A stretch of DNA of 64,000 bases from Neoceratodus forsteri (GCA_016271365.2 CM057450.1:1804446967-1804510966); one strand, 5' to 3'. Shown: positions 53,030-63,360, numbered from the stretch's first letter. The notes: a model not told the origin generated them from the letters alone. Made by a program: numbers and translations.

Positions 53030-53904
53030 GCTGGCTGGAGATGTCCTGCCTACTTGGTATTACTCAGTTTCCAGAGGTGGAAGAAGGCATGAGCCCATTG
53101 AGACATCCTTCCCTGCACCTGCGGGGCGTATATTAATTCCCGGTGCTGAACAGATAGTCATCTAAAGCATGTTTGAAAGAGTCGAATGATTTTATGTCAG
53201 CCACATAAGAAGGCAATGAATTCCATAACCTGCTTGCTCTGACAGTAAAAAAAAAAAAAAAAAAAAAATGTCCTCTTCTATTAGTTTTGAACTTTGGAAC
53301 TCTTAATCTGTCTGTTGTGGCACCTTAAGCCCTCTGATTTTGTCACCCATTCTATACCACGCTCCTTAGTAAGGTGGGGGTTGTTTAGAATATTAAAGAG
53401 CATTAATAAATCTCCCCTTATCCTACGGGTCTTTAGGTCATAGAGGTTAAGGCTGTTTAGACTATCGGGATAAGCTAAGGTGCTTATGGGCAATATTAGT
53501 TTGGTGGCTGTTCTTTGGACTGACTCTATAATTTTGTATACCTTTACTCGGATATGGTGACCAAAATGATGCGGCATAGTCCACATGTAGTCTAACATAC
53601 TACATTGTGCAGAGTGGTAAAATGCAAGCCCGGCTTCTATTAGCAAATGCTTTTCTAACTGATGTAATGATACTGTTTGCTCTGTGGGAGACCCACCTAC
53701 AGTGATCTGCATGAGTAAAATCTTACAGTGCCAAGGTTGGTCTCAGTTTGTACTGCTTTAATTTGGCACATGTTAATGCTATAAGTGGTGTTTTCTTTGT
53801 TTTTTTCCAAAATAGATAACTGTACATTTTTCAGTATTGTAATCCATTTTTATTGTCTTTTGCCCACTTATCTAATTTCATCAAATCATGTTTAAAGTCA
53901 TTGA
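53030..53904 (-). mobile_element. CR1-type LINE 3' part (split by the young DIRS element)
   Basis: The minus strand from 53,904 reads NDFKHDLMKLDKWAKD, then CQ/HADHCRWV-like text. A 143-codon frame (53,712-53,281) follows with MPHHFGHHIRVKVYKIIESV, QRTATKLILP, YPDSLNSLNLYDLKTRRIRG and DLLMLFNILN. After a poly-A interruption at 53,249-53,270 it ends RLWNSLPSYVADIKSFDSFK and HALDDYLFSTGN-stop (about 53,134). The 3' UTR runs to about 53,030. Its upstream half continues at 60,208 on the far side of the DIRS insertion. Confidence 0.85.
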
Positions 53905-54090
53905 TTCAAACTCCAGGAAATCTTACTGTATTCTGACAAATGCAGTATGGTCTCACCATAAGACTGCCTCTGAGCCGAAATAGTTAGTAGAACATATGCT
54001 ATTAGTGGAATGTTAGGCTCGAGCTCGGTTTTCAGATCACTGTCCCTGGTTGCACTTCCTGCAATAGTCAGATTCTTTACTCCGCATGCC
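53905..54090 (+). repeat. Left inverted terminal repeat of the young DIRS element
   Basis: After a short unique tip (TTCAAACTCC) it reads AGGAAATCTTACTGTATTC, CTGACAAATGCAGTATGG and, further in, TGGAATGTTAGGCTCGAGCT. The inverse is at 59,988-60,170 with about 10 percent difference. It likely contains promoter elements for the coding strand. Confidence 0.9.
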
Positions 54091-54636
54091 TCAGTAAGAT
54101 GTCTCCGGAGAGCTCTCCTTCACTCTAACTGCAGAGATAATTTTCTTGGTTTATTTGAAGTCCGTTAACTTTATTTCGATTTTTGAAGCACTGTCCTTGG
54201 TTCACAGGTAGAATTAGTTGAATTAGTGTAGTTTTGGTAAGTTTCTTTAGTTCCTCCTCGGGTTTTCCAACCGGAAAGGAACCAATATTATTTTACTTAA
54301 TTTATTGGTTTAATTTGAGTGTATACCGTCCGGTAAGGTGGTTTTTGGTAGATTTAACTTCACCGGGGTAACTCTCGGTTTAATTCGGTTTTTAACAACC
54401 GATAAATGTCACAGACCAAGAAGTGAACGGGCACCACAGGTTTCCAACATTGTACTGAGTGTGGGGAACCGTTTGCAGAGGCAGATCCTCAGCCTATATG
54501 TGTGTTTTTTGCTTGGGGTTTGACCACCTCAAAGAGGATTGCGAGATCTGTAAAAAAAAAAACAAAAAAACAAAAACCAAAAAAAAACTTCCCTCAGTCG
54601 ACGCTTGAGAGGCGCGTAAAATGACTGCAGGAGAAG

Positions 54637-56042
54637 ATGTCTGAGAAGGCTGCTGAACAGTCTGCAGACAAACTGATTTTGAGCCAAAAAGAACCGGAGG
54701 ATCAGGCCTCTGACAAGGGTGACGGTTCTTTGGTTAAGAGGAGACCTGCTGACTCTGCCCCTAACCTGGCAACCGCAGGAAAGCGGAAAGAAAGCACTCA
54801 GTGGTTAACGACATGACAAAGTACCCGGTTCCAACCACTGAGGAAATAGCAAATGCTATTAAAATAATCCAGTCACTTCAACTGGTAACCCCGGTTCAGG
54901 TTCCGAAGCGGCCGCAGTTGGATCTTTCAAGTTCTGCTCCAGTTCCCGGTTCCTTGGAACCTGAGTTGGACACCTTTGTGAAGGAATTTGATGGTGCTGA
55001 TGAGGATGCAGAAGAGGATTATGATGAACCCATTGATCCGGACATTTCACCAGATCCTCATTGTCCTGACTCCCTTGACAAGGGAACCGAGGACTGTACT
55101 TCTCATTTTCAATTTGTTAAACAAGTGGCTCAATCCCTGGACCTCCCCACACAAGAATCAACTGATGAGGAGGAGGAGCAGGATTATAGGGAAATGTTGG
55201 ATGTCCAGGCTCCTAAAAGAGTTTTACTGCCCATCCATAAGTCCCCGAAGAAGCAAGTCATGAAAATCCTGCATACCCCAACTTCCATACCACCAATTAA
55301 TAGAAAAGTGGATAAGAAGTATTGGGTGGCTAAGGGTGGGGCCGAGTTCTTTTTCGGACACCCTAGCCATTAGGGGGTAGTACAGGCAGCAGCGTGTGAT
55401 AAAGTAGGCATTCCCCTGGCATCCCATCCTCCAGAAAACTGGATTCTATTGCAAAGAAGAAATATCTGGGTTCTTTCCTGGCAATTAGGCAGGATTCCTA
55501 CATGGCCTAAGTTGCCAGGTATCAGAGGACACTCTGGGACACTGCTGGAGATTAATAAATCTGTGCCAGCCCCCATGGCAACAGATCTGGAGGAAGCTGC
55601 TAAGAGAGGCATAGAGGCCTCCAAGGTTCAATTCAGGATGGCAGTGGATAGCAATGACACTGAAGCCAGACAGATGGCTTCCTCAGTGTCTCTCAGGTGA
55701 TTTGCTTGGCTGAGGACTACTGATCTTACCCAAGATACCCAGTCCAAAGCCATGGATTTTCCATGTGAGCCTTCATCCCTGTTTGGGCAACAGAGGTTTA
55801 CATGAAGAAGATGGACGAATACAAAGCAGCATATCAAAGTGCTGTTGCCAATGATGAGGCTCCAACCCCCCCCCCAAATGCAGCATTCCAGGGGTCATAA
55901 GGCAGACCTTACAGGCTATTTTTTCAGCCTCAAGCTTATCCACAATATCATCAGCAGAGAGGCTATTTCAGAGGCAGGGGCAGGAGAGGCACCAACCGAA
56001 CCAGCCCCAGCACCCAGTCTGCACCTCAAAATAAGCAGACAG
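54637..56042 (+). pseudogene. DIRS gag (several breaks)
   Basis: It starts at ATG 54,637 (MSEKAAEQSADKLILSQKEP), with a frameshift near 54,800. A 190-codon frame (54,801-55,373) follows with an acidic centre (FDGADEDAEEDYDEPIDPDI) and a basic end. After a TAG at 55,371 the same frame resumes with EEAAKRGIEASKVQFRMA and ARQMASSVSLR, and meets a TGA at 55,698. FAWLRTTDLTQDTQSKAMDF and CEPSSLFGQQ follow, the conserved end of gag in this group. The C-tail is Gln/Arg-rich. A SINE interrupts the gag-RT junction at 56,043. Confidence 0.75.
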
Positions 56043-56675
56043 GCTGGCCCGGTGGCACTGAGGGTTGAGGCGCTGGATGCCACACCTCACGCCACGCCGA
56101 CGACCTGAGTTAGGAGTGAGCTTGGGTCGAAGGGGTCGGCAGGGGAGGGAGGAGGGGATTGAGTGTCCGATGGACTGCTCTCCCTCTCCCGGGAGGGCTG
56201 GGGATTGTCTGGCATACCAGCGGCTCCCAGCTGAGATCGGGGTGCTGCATCGTAGACAACACAAGGAGCGTGACTGGCCTTTGGCAGGTTGCCCGTCACA
56301 CTTGCAGCCTCCAGGGAATTGCCACGCAAGGGACTTATGGGCATCAGGGGACCAGAAAATGGAAAACCCGGCTTGCGGAGTAGGCGATGGCACCTGACTC
56401 CCATGCCCACTGCCGGATCTGTCTCGCCCGGCCTCTCATGTCCTCCACTCGGGCCCTCACCCACAAGCCAGAGTCTGACTTTGAAAGAGCACCTAAAGAG
56501 GTGGGGCAGCCCACCCTGGAAGGGTTAAGCTGGGGGTACTGGCTGTGGGGGGGGGAGAGAGAGGAGGCTTAGGGCCGAGAGGATCTCAGACGGGGAAGGA
56601 CCAGGCAGGATGCCTGAGAGAGGCTCCGCAAGCTGCGTCCAGAATGAAAAAGAATCTTTAAAAAAATAAATAAAT
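56043..56675 (+). mobile_element. SINE, tRNA-like head family, copy D, in the DIRS element
   Basis: AAATAAGCAGACA occurs directly before and directly after the insert, a 13-bp target duplication. The head reads GGCTGGCCCGGTGGCACTGA, GGGTTGAGGCGCTGGATGCC and a B-box-like GACCTGAGTTAGGAGTGAGC; the tail is an AAATAAATAAATA run. It is the longest copy (about 630 bp). Because it lies inside the youngest DIRS element, the SINE family was active after that insertion. Confidence 0.88.
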
Positions 56676-56699
56676 AAGCAGACACCCTGAGGGATATGC

Positions 56700-58560
56700 T
56701 CGGGTCGCCTCCCCAGTTCAAGTAGGGGACAGGCTGACCTGCTATCTTCAGGAATGGCAGTCCATCACCACAGACAGGTGGGTCCTGGAGGTAGTGGGTC
56801 AGGGCCTTGCACTCAGTTTCAAACTCGGACCAGGACTGAGGGCGCGAGTTTTCCAACCTTCCTCCCCATCAGAGACACTCTTACCGGAAAGGGAGGTGTT
56901 AAATCTGCCCTCATTGGGCGCAGTGGAGCCAGTTCCTCTCTCACAGGGAGGAAAGGGCCTCTACTCAAGATACTTCCTTACAACCAAGAAAACAAGGGAG
57001 TGGCGACCTATACTGAATCTCAGACACCTAAACAGGCATTTACTGAAACCAAAATTCAAAATGGTCACTTTAAACACAATTCTGCCAACCATAAGGTAAG
57101 GAGACTGGTTGGTATCTCTGGATTTAAAAGATGCTTACTTCCATATCCTAATAAGACAGTCCCACAGAAAATTCCTCAGATTCAGACTACCATCAGGTCA
57201 CTATCCATTCAGGGCAATGCCTTTCGGCCTTACTTCTGCTCCAAGGGTGTTCACAAAATGCTTGGCTGTGGTTGTGGCACACCTGCGAAGGCAGGGAGTG
57301 GCAGTTTTTTCATACTTGGACGACTGGCTATTACTAATAGTATTAGTGGGGCAGTCTCCCCAGCAGGTCAGACAGTCCCTGGGGTTGACCCAGGAACCGT
57401 TACAGCCCCTAGGGTTCTTGATAAACCAGAAGAAGCAGTCAGTGTTACAGCCAGTACAGTTCCTGGAGTTCATAGGGGCAGAACTGGATTCAGTCAGAGG
57501 AAGGGCTTTTCTTCCTCAGCTGAGGGCAGACATTCTGGTACAGATAGTGGGCTCCTTTAAGCCTCATAGTGTCAGACCGGCCAGACATTTTCTTCAGTTG
57601 TTAGGCCACATGGCAGCCTCAACTGCCACAGTGTCCGAGGCAAGGTTTCAGATGAGGGATATTCAGTATCACCTCAAGCAATACTGGCACCAGAAAAGAG
57701 GTCGGTTATCAAAGCTGGTCCCAGTCAGACAAAAATTCGTGCAAGCACTTCAGTGGTGTCAGAATCTGGAAAACCTCAGACAGGGAGTTCCATTTCTCCA
57801 AGAGCAACCATCTCTGGTGCTCACTACAGATGCGTCCCTGCTTGGGTGGGGAGCACACCTAGGGGATCATACTATCCACGGTACTTGGCTCAAACAGGAA
57901 TCATTGCTTCACATTAACCTATTGGAGCTCAGGGCAGTGTTCCTAGCACTTTAGGCATTCGCCAGCATGTTGCAGGGAAAGGTGGTTCAGGTCAGGACAA
58001 ACAACATGATCACTGTGTACTACATCAGCAAACAGGGAGGCACAAGTTCCACACCCCAGTGCACAGAACCTTTGAAAATATGGACCTTGGCTTGTTCCCT
58101 GAACATTTTGCTGTCAGCAGTCTGCCTACCAGGGAAGGACAATGTGCTGGCAGATGCACTGAGCAGGATAAATCAGAACCATCTCGAATGGTCCTTAAAC
58201 AAGCAAGTACTACAGTTGGTGTTCAAAAGGCAGGGTACTCCAGAGGTAGACCTCTTTGCTTCCCCAGACAACTACCAGCTCCCTCAGTATTGTTGCAGGC
58301 ACCCACTGAAGGGCTCTGTACCACTGGATGCATTGACCCTGAATTGGACAGGGAAGTTCTTGTATGCCTTCCCTCCCTTCCCACTGCTGCTGAGAGTCCT
58401 GAATAAGTACAGATCCCAGCCAGCCACAATGATCTTTATTGCCCCAGACTGGGCCAGACAACTGTGGTACTCCCTGGTTTCGTCCCTATTAGTAGTCAAT
58501 CCAATCAGCCTTCCCAGGAGGCACAATTTGTTGACCTCCTCCCAGGGCAGGATCCTCTAG
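56700..58560 (+). pseudogene. DIRS reverse transcriptase - RNase H (two in-frame stops)
   Basis: A single frame holds LTCYLQEWQSITTDRWVLEV, GLYSRYFLTTKKTREWRPIL, SLDLKDAYFHILI and MPFGLTSAPRVFTKCLAVVV. The catalytic SYLDDWLL is at about 57,310-57,333, then FINQKKQSVLQPVQFLEFIG. RNase H follows: LVLTTDASLLGWGAHLGD, LLELRAVFLAL, NNMITVYYISKQGG and NVLADALSRI. It is stopped only at TAA 57,097-57,099 and TAG 57,952-57,954. The end (VDLFASPDNYQLPQYCC, LYAFPPFPLLLRVLNK, MIFIAPDWARQLW) may be the methyltransferase-like region reported for DIRS elements. Otherwise intact. Confidence 0.9.
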
Positions 58561-59645
58561 CCCAACCTTCGATCCCTCAGGCTCAAAGCCTGGTTCTTGA
58601 GGACTTAGAGTATACAAATCTGAACCTTTCAGAAGGGGTCATGGCAGTCATTAGGGTATCCAGAAAACCTTCTACCAGGAAAAGTTATACTTCCAAGTGG
58701 AAAAGATATGCTTTCTGGTGCAGGAATAAAAATGTGCATCACACCCAGGCTGGGTTATCAGTAGTCCTAGACTATCTGACCCATCTTCACTCCCTAGGCC
58801 TCAGGCCCTCTGCTCTGAAGATGCATCTGGCTGTGGTATCTGCTTACCTGTCAGCTGGTAAGCCATCCTCTCTAGCTTCTAATTCAGTGTTCCGAAAGTT
58901 TTTTAAGGGGCTGCTGCATTTGCACCCTCCCCATAGAGTTCCTACCCCTGTGTGGGACTTAAACATTTGCATAGCACAGCTTATGCAGCCCCCTTTCGAG
59001 CCCATGTCATCAGCTGACCTTAAGTATGTGACTTGGAAGGCTGTGTTTTTAGTGGTCATTACTTCTGCAAGAAGGATTAGTGAGATTCAGGCATTGTCTG
59101 TGGAACCCAGCTATGTGGCTTTCCATAGGGACAAGGTGGTCCTCAGGACAAATAATAAATTTCTTCTTAAGGTGGTATCTGACTTTCACATTAATCAGTC
59201 CATCACCCTCCCAGTCTTCTTTACCGACCATTCCTCCTCAGGTGAGCGAAGACTACATAGCTTGGATGTCAAGAGAGCTATTAGCTACTACCTAGAGCAC
59301 ACAAAAGGTCACAGAGGGGATAGAACCCAGCCTTTTCTGACCTATGGAGAGATTGGTAAGGGTAAAACTGCCACAGAGAGATCCATAGCAATATGGATTG
59401 TATCATGTATCCAATTCTGTTATGGCAAAGTGGGTAAGCATCCCCCACAAGGGCTTAGGGCCCATTCTACTAGAGTGACTGCTGCATCAATAGCAGCTTC
59501 CCGAGACATCCCTCTTCTGGAAATCTGTAAGGCAGCTACCTGGAAAACAGTTCACACATTCACCAAGCACTACTGCCTGGATACTCAGTCTAGGAGTGAT
59601 ACTAGGTTTGGCACAGCAGTTCTGCAGAGCTTGTTTCCTAAATAG
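58464..59645 (+). CDS. DIRS tyrosine recombinase (open, 393 codons)
   Basis: This is the only long unbroken element protein in the window. It overlaps the end of the RT-RNase H frame by 97 bp in another frame, as in DIRS elements. The frame opens at GTG 58,464, so the true start is uncertain; the first internal Met is residue 60. An N-core (KPSTRKSYTSKWKRYAFWC, residues 68-86) is followed by the catalytic core. This has Arg in SARRISEIQAL (about 203-204), HSTR (His334, Arg337) and FTKHY (Tyr370): the R-H-x-x-R-Y set of phage-integrase-type recombinases. It would insert the circular DIRS cDNA. All catalytic residues are present. Expression is unknown. Confidence 0.88.
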   Translation: MVLPGFVPISSQSNQPSQEAQFVDLLPGQDPLAQPSIPQAQSLVLEDLEYTNLNLSEGVMAVIRVSRKPSTRKSYTSKWKRYAFWCRNKNVHHTQAGLSVVLDYLTHLHSLGLRPSALKMHLAVVSAYLSAGKPSSLASNSVFRKFFKGLLHLHPPHRVPTPVWDLNICIAQLMQPPFEPMSSADLKYVTWKAVFLVVITSARRISEIQALSVEPSYVAFHRDKVVLRTNNKFLLKVVSDFHINQSITLPVFFTDHSSSGERRLHSLDVKRAISYYLEHTKGHRGDRTQPFLTYGEIGKGKTATERSIAIWIVSCIQFCYGKVGKHPPQGLRAHSTRVTAASIAASRDIPLLEICKAATWKTVHTFTKHYCLDTQSRSDTRFGTAVLQSLFPK

Positions 59646-59682
59646 GTCCTCCGCCCGCCTCCAAAGGCACTGCTTGAGTAGT

Positions 59683-59795
59683 CTGCATTTGTCAGAATAC
59701 AGTAAGATTTCCTGGGGTTTGAAGAAAACATTAATTACCATAGTAATCTTGTTTCTTCTAAGGGAATCTTACTGTATTCTGAGCTCCCACCCTTC
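59683..59795 (+). repeat. Internal complementary region of the young DIRS element
   Basis: CTGCATTTGTCAGAATACAG, TAAGATTTCCTGG and GGTTTGAA are the inverse of the left tip (53,905-53,945). GAAAACATTAATTACCATAG, TAATCTTGTTTCTTC and TAAGGGAATCTTACTG are the inverse of the right tip (60,163-60,207). The junction is at about 59,723. This splice of both termini is the guide that DIRS elements use to join cDNA ends into a circle. Confidence 0.9.
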
Positions 59796-59987
59796 CTCCC
59801 CTGCTAGGACCTACAGGGCTCTGCTCACTACCTGTATAGCTGATGTTGGAAACTTGTGGGTACCTATTAGTTTTTTGGGCATCTGTTGACTTGAGTCTTA
59901 GAGATGCCTCCTGTTGTTCAGAGTTTTTGTTCCCATAAATAGAGGTATTTATGGATAGTAAATTTAGTTTGGATAGTTAGTATTCTT

Positions 59988-60207
59988 AGCTTCTGCATGC
60001 TTCGTAAGAATCTGACGGTTGCAGGAAGTTCAACCAGGGACAGTGATTTGAAAACTGAGCTCGAGCCTAACATTCCACTATTAGCATAGGTTCTATTAAC
60101 CATTTCGGCTCTGGGGCAGTCCTGTGGTGATGCCATACTGCATTTGTCAGAATACAGTAAGATTTCCTTAGAAGAAACAAGATTACTATGGTAAGTAATG
60201 TTTTCTT
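59988..60207 (+). repeat. Right inverted terminal repeat of the young DIRS element
   Basis: AAGAATCTGACGGTTGCAGG, CCAGGGACAGTGATTTGAAA and ACTGAGCTCGAGCCTAACAT are inverse to the left repeat. An extra 36-bp tip (TTAGAAGAAACAAGATTACT to ATGTTTTCTT) is absent from the left end but present in the internal complementary region. Confidence 0.9.
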
Positions 60208-60495
60208 TTAAGTGATGTATCAACCTCAGAGCAAATCTTAGTATCTTCAGCAAATTTGGCCATCTTGCATTTCAGACCATCATTGATATCCCCTGATAAA
60301 GATCCCAGATAAGACAGGGCCCAGTACTGAGCCCTGGGGGACTCCACTGGTAACCTTATTTTCGTCAGGTAATTTACCAGACACTTGGACTTGTTGAGTT
60401 ATATTTGACAACCAAGCGGATATCCATTTAACAGTAAAGGGGTTTAAACCAAGTGTGATCATTTTCTTTAGGAGCTGTTGATGTGGGACAAAGAA
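60208..60495 (-). pseudogene. CR1-type LINE RT centre (other half of the split LINE)
   Basis: The minus strand reads VPHQQLLKKMITLGLNPFTV, WISAWLSNITQQVQVSG, VTSGVPQGSVLGPVLSGIF, then (IND)GLKCKMAKFAEDTKICSEV, where F-A-E-D replaces F-A-D-D. It runs straight on to the 53,904 segment once the DIRS element is set aside. It begins abruptly at about 60,495 inside RT, where a LINE segment in the opposite orientation starts. Confidence 0.85.
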
Positions 60496-61542
60496 GTCAC
60501 CCCTCTCCATCTGTTCCATCTGATCAAAGGTGTTCACTGTTGTACTAGCACTATACCCTCAGTTACTGTGGAACAATTTCCTTCACATTTAGGTAGCATT
60601 TCTATGCCTCCTAATGAGGAGACAATTGTAACGACTAGTACTAGTATACCTGTTGCCTCTGCCCCCTCTTATAAGGTGGATGATTATCCGTCCTCTTCTC
60701 ATGATAATGATGACTGGACCATTGTCACAAAGCCTCTTTAAAAAAAAAAAAAAAGGAAGGGGTGGTTAAATACACAATAGTGCCCCTATTGAAACTCGTA
60801 ACAGGTTTGAGCGGTTGACTGTATGAAATAATGAAGTGCTACATGATTTATCCGGTGCATCACCCTCTGTTGATAATAATGGTTTAAAAACACTTTTCAA
60901 TCAGGAGTTAATGCCCAAGAATACTTGTCCTAGTAAGTCTCAAGCTACCAAATCAATACCTATTAAGTTAATCGCTCCAGAGTGTGTTAAACAATCACCT
61001 GTTTCTGATTCTTTTACCCCTACTGTCTCAAAACAAGTGTTAGTCCTGGGCAATTCAATCATTAAGCACATTGACAGGGCGGTATGAAATAGTGACAAGA
61101 GCAACCGCACTTGTTCTAGCTTCTGTGGGGCCAGGGTATCTGACATTACCTCCATGATGCCTAAAATTTTACAAAATTTGGGGGAAAATCCACTGGTTAT
61201 CATACATGCTGGTGTTAGTGATATAAACAACACCCCATTTAATCAGTTACAACAGGACTATGTGGCGTTATGTAACCTGTTACTTGATAGGGGATGCTGT
61301 GTATGTATATCTGAAATTCTACCTGTCCCGAGAGCAACATCTACCATGACGCAGAAAATCAAAGCCCTAAATGAATGGCTGAGAATGTGGTGTTTTAAGC
61401 AGAATATACCCTGTATTACCCACTGGGAATCATTTTCAGATCGTTCTTCCTTGTTTTGCTGGGACGGTTTACATCTCAGTCGTAGGGGTAGTACACTTAT
61501 GGGGAAAAGTATCACTAAAATCATAAATCATTGTTTAAACTA
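60496..61542 (+). pseudogene. LINE ORF1 with SGNH esterase-like domain
   Basis: The first piece (to 60,741) ends DDWTIVTKPL before a TAA and an A-run. The next (60,836-61,087) contains TVSKQVLVLGNSIIKHIDRA followed by a TGA. The rest (61,154-61,543) reads HAGVSDINNTPFNQLQQDYV, ISEILPVPRATS and CWDGLHLSRRGS. These are blocks I (GDS-like, here GNS, Ser kept), III (G-x-N-D, here GVSD) and V (D-x-x-H) of SGNH hydrolases, which many CR1/L2-type ORF1 proteins carry. The oxyanion-hole changes and the stops at 60,739 and 61,085 make activity unlikely. Confidence 0.8.
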
Positions 61543-63360
61543 AAAACAATGGGGGAGAATGGGTCTATTCCCAAGTCTCTGAATACTTACCAAAATATTA
61601 TTACAACTAAATGTAAATTCCTAGCTTTGAATGCAAGATCTTTTAACCAACACAAATTAGCAGAACTCGAAGCCAAATGTAAAACTTTAAATATAGGTGT
61701 GGTGGGAGTAACTGAAACTTGGTGGGACGCATCCTCAATTTGGTCCAGAGAAATTCCAGGTTATAAGTTATATCATAAAAACAGATTAGATAAGCAAGGC
61801 GGTGGAGTTTGTATGTACATACGAAATTATATTCCTTCTTTTGAAGTGTGTTCTCCCTTTCCTTTGGAAAGTATATGGGTTAAAATCGTATTTAAGGAGC
61901 AGTCCTATATAACTATTGGTAACATCTGTCGACCTCCATCTGCAAATTCAGATTATACAACTGATATGTTTAAAGAAGTTACACATTTTTCAGAATCTCA
62001 AGATACTGTAATATTTGGTGACTTTAACCTCCCTCTTATTAACTGGGACTCATTCTCAGGACAGTCCTATGCCGAGAAAGGACTAATAGATGTGGTAGTT
62101 AGTACTGGATTACAACAAAGGACCACCGCCGGCCAATCCGCATTCTCTTACCTCTTCCCTAAACTCTGGAACGGCCTACCCATCCAGATCCGCCATTCTT
62201 CATCCAAACTCTCCCTTTCCTATGCCCTCTCCAACTTCCTCGCACCCAATTGCTACTGCCTCTGACCATCCCCCTGGTAGCTCATCTTCCCCAGCTCCCC
62301 CCTGCGCCTGACCAGCGGCTCGGCCATCGCCTAATTGTCTGGCTTATCTACTGCCCTACGCACTTACACTCTCACTATTACTTATTGCACTCTCAACTTC
62401 TCTCTTCCCCCCCTTCCTAATCAACCTACTCCCCCCAGCCCCACTCCCTTCCTCCTCACCTTCCTCCCCCACACACCTAACGCTTACTAGACCCTCCTTC
62501 GCTACCCCCCCTTCTTGCTCTCCAAATCCTCCTGTCAACTTGGTGCATCTCCCTGTAAATCAACTTCTGCTTTTGGCACTCAAGTTCTGCTAATACCCTG
62601 TTCTGAATTCTGGCACTTAGGTATGTCATGCTTTGCCTCGATGAGTACTCATGATTTGTATACCATACCTTATGATCTAGTTCTGTACTGTTCCTACCTT
62701 GCTGTGTAACCATGAATTGTATAACCAGTACTTGTATCCCTTGCCCTTATGATCTTGTTCTGTACTGTTCATACCTCGTTGTGTAACCATGATCTGTATA
62801 ACCTGTACTTGCTGTTCCTGTGCTGTTCTGTACTGCTCTACCTATGTAACAAGTTCAATGTATTCCCTCCCAACTATGTATATTATCCCTATTGCACTAT
62901 TGTTTAGTTCAACTACTGTATGTATACCTTCCTCCTCTGTAACCCCCTGCCGAGGTCGCACCGTGAGACGAGCATCTTTTTGCTCAGTGTGCCTTTCCTG
63001 GTGAAACATTTTCAATAAATAAATAAACTTGTTACTGAACCCACTCGAGGTCCTAATATTTTGGATCTATTGTTTACCAACATAGAGCAACAAATTAGCA
63101 ATTTACAAATTTGGGATCCACTTGGGACCAGTGATCATTCATCTATTCTTTTTGAAATTCAACAGTTTAAAACTACACAAAGGAAGTTATACTATACAAA
63201 AAATTATAACAAAGCAAATTTTATTAAAATCAATGAATACTTACAAAACATAAACTGGGAATCTAATCTTAATTGTACAACACAACAAGCTTGGGACTTT
63301 TTTATAAACATTGTACATTATTTGGAAAATACCTTTATTCCATCTAAGAGGAAATTTTAA
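61531..63360 (+). pseudogene. LINE ORF2 endonuclease, split by an insertion
   Basis: It begins TTKCKFLALNARSFNQHKLA (LN-A-R start) and continues IGVVGVTETWWDASSIWSRE, YKLYHKNRLDKQGGGVCMYI, ESIWVKI, GNICRPPSANSDY and TVIFGDFNLPLINWDS. The frame is open to GLIDVVVSTGLQQ at 62,116. After the insert it resumes LVTEPTRGPNILDLLFTNIE and GTSDHSSILFEI (63,030-63,170). The E, N and SDH catalytic blocks are all visible. Apart from the insertion the domain is almost unbroken. Confidence 0.85.
62117..63028 (+). mobile_element. 5'-truncated LINE inserted in the endonuclease
   Basis: The first part reads SAFSYLFPKLWNGLPIQIRH and SSSKLSLSYALSNFLAPNCY, the normal C-terminus of L2/CR1-type ORF2. About 750 bp of 3' UTR follows, with direct repeats (CTTATGATCTAGTTCTGTAC at 62,668 and CTTATGATCTTGTTCTGTAC at 62,746, period about 78). 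It ends TTCAATAAATAAATAAA at 63,028. Host endonuclease coding continues cleanly on both sides. Confidence 0.85.

Larger units (their letters stand above)
53905..60207 (+). mobile_element. Nearly intact DIRS-type retrotransposon
   Basis: A 6.3-kb element (5.7 kb without its SINE) with inverted terminal repeats (53,905-54,090; 59,988-60,207), gag, RT-RNase H, an open tyrosine-recombinase frame and an internal complementary region at 59,683-59,795. It uses a recombinase instead of an integrase and inserts without target duplication. Here the flanks are simply the two halves of one LINE sequence, with TT shared by both tips. A few stops break gag and RT. It is the least decayed element in the window. 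Plus-strand transcription. Confidence 0.92.

Noticed and set aside
56754..57560. 268-codon plus-strand frame overlapping the DIRS RT
   Set aside because: The true RT reads in another frame, with SYLDDW and FGLTSAP motifs; this one has no domain.
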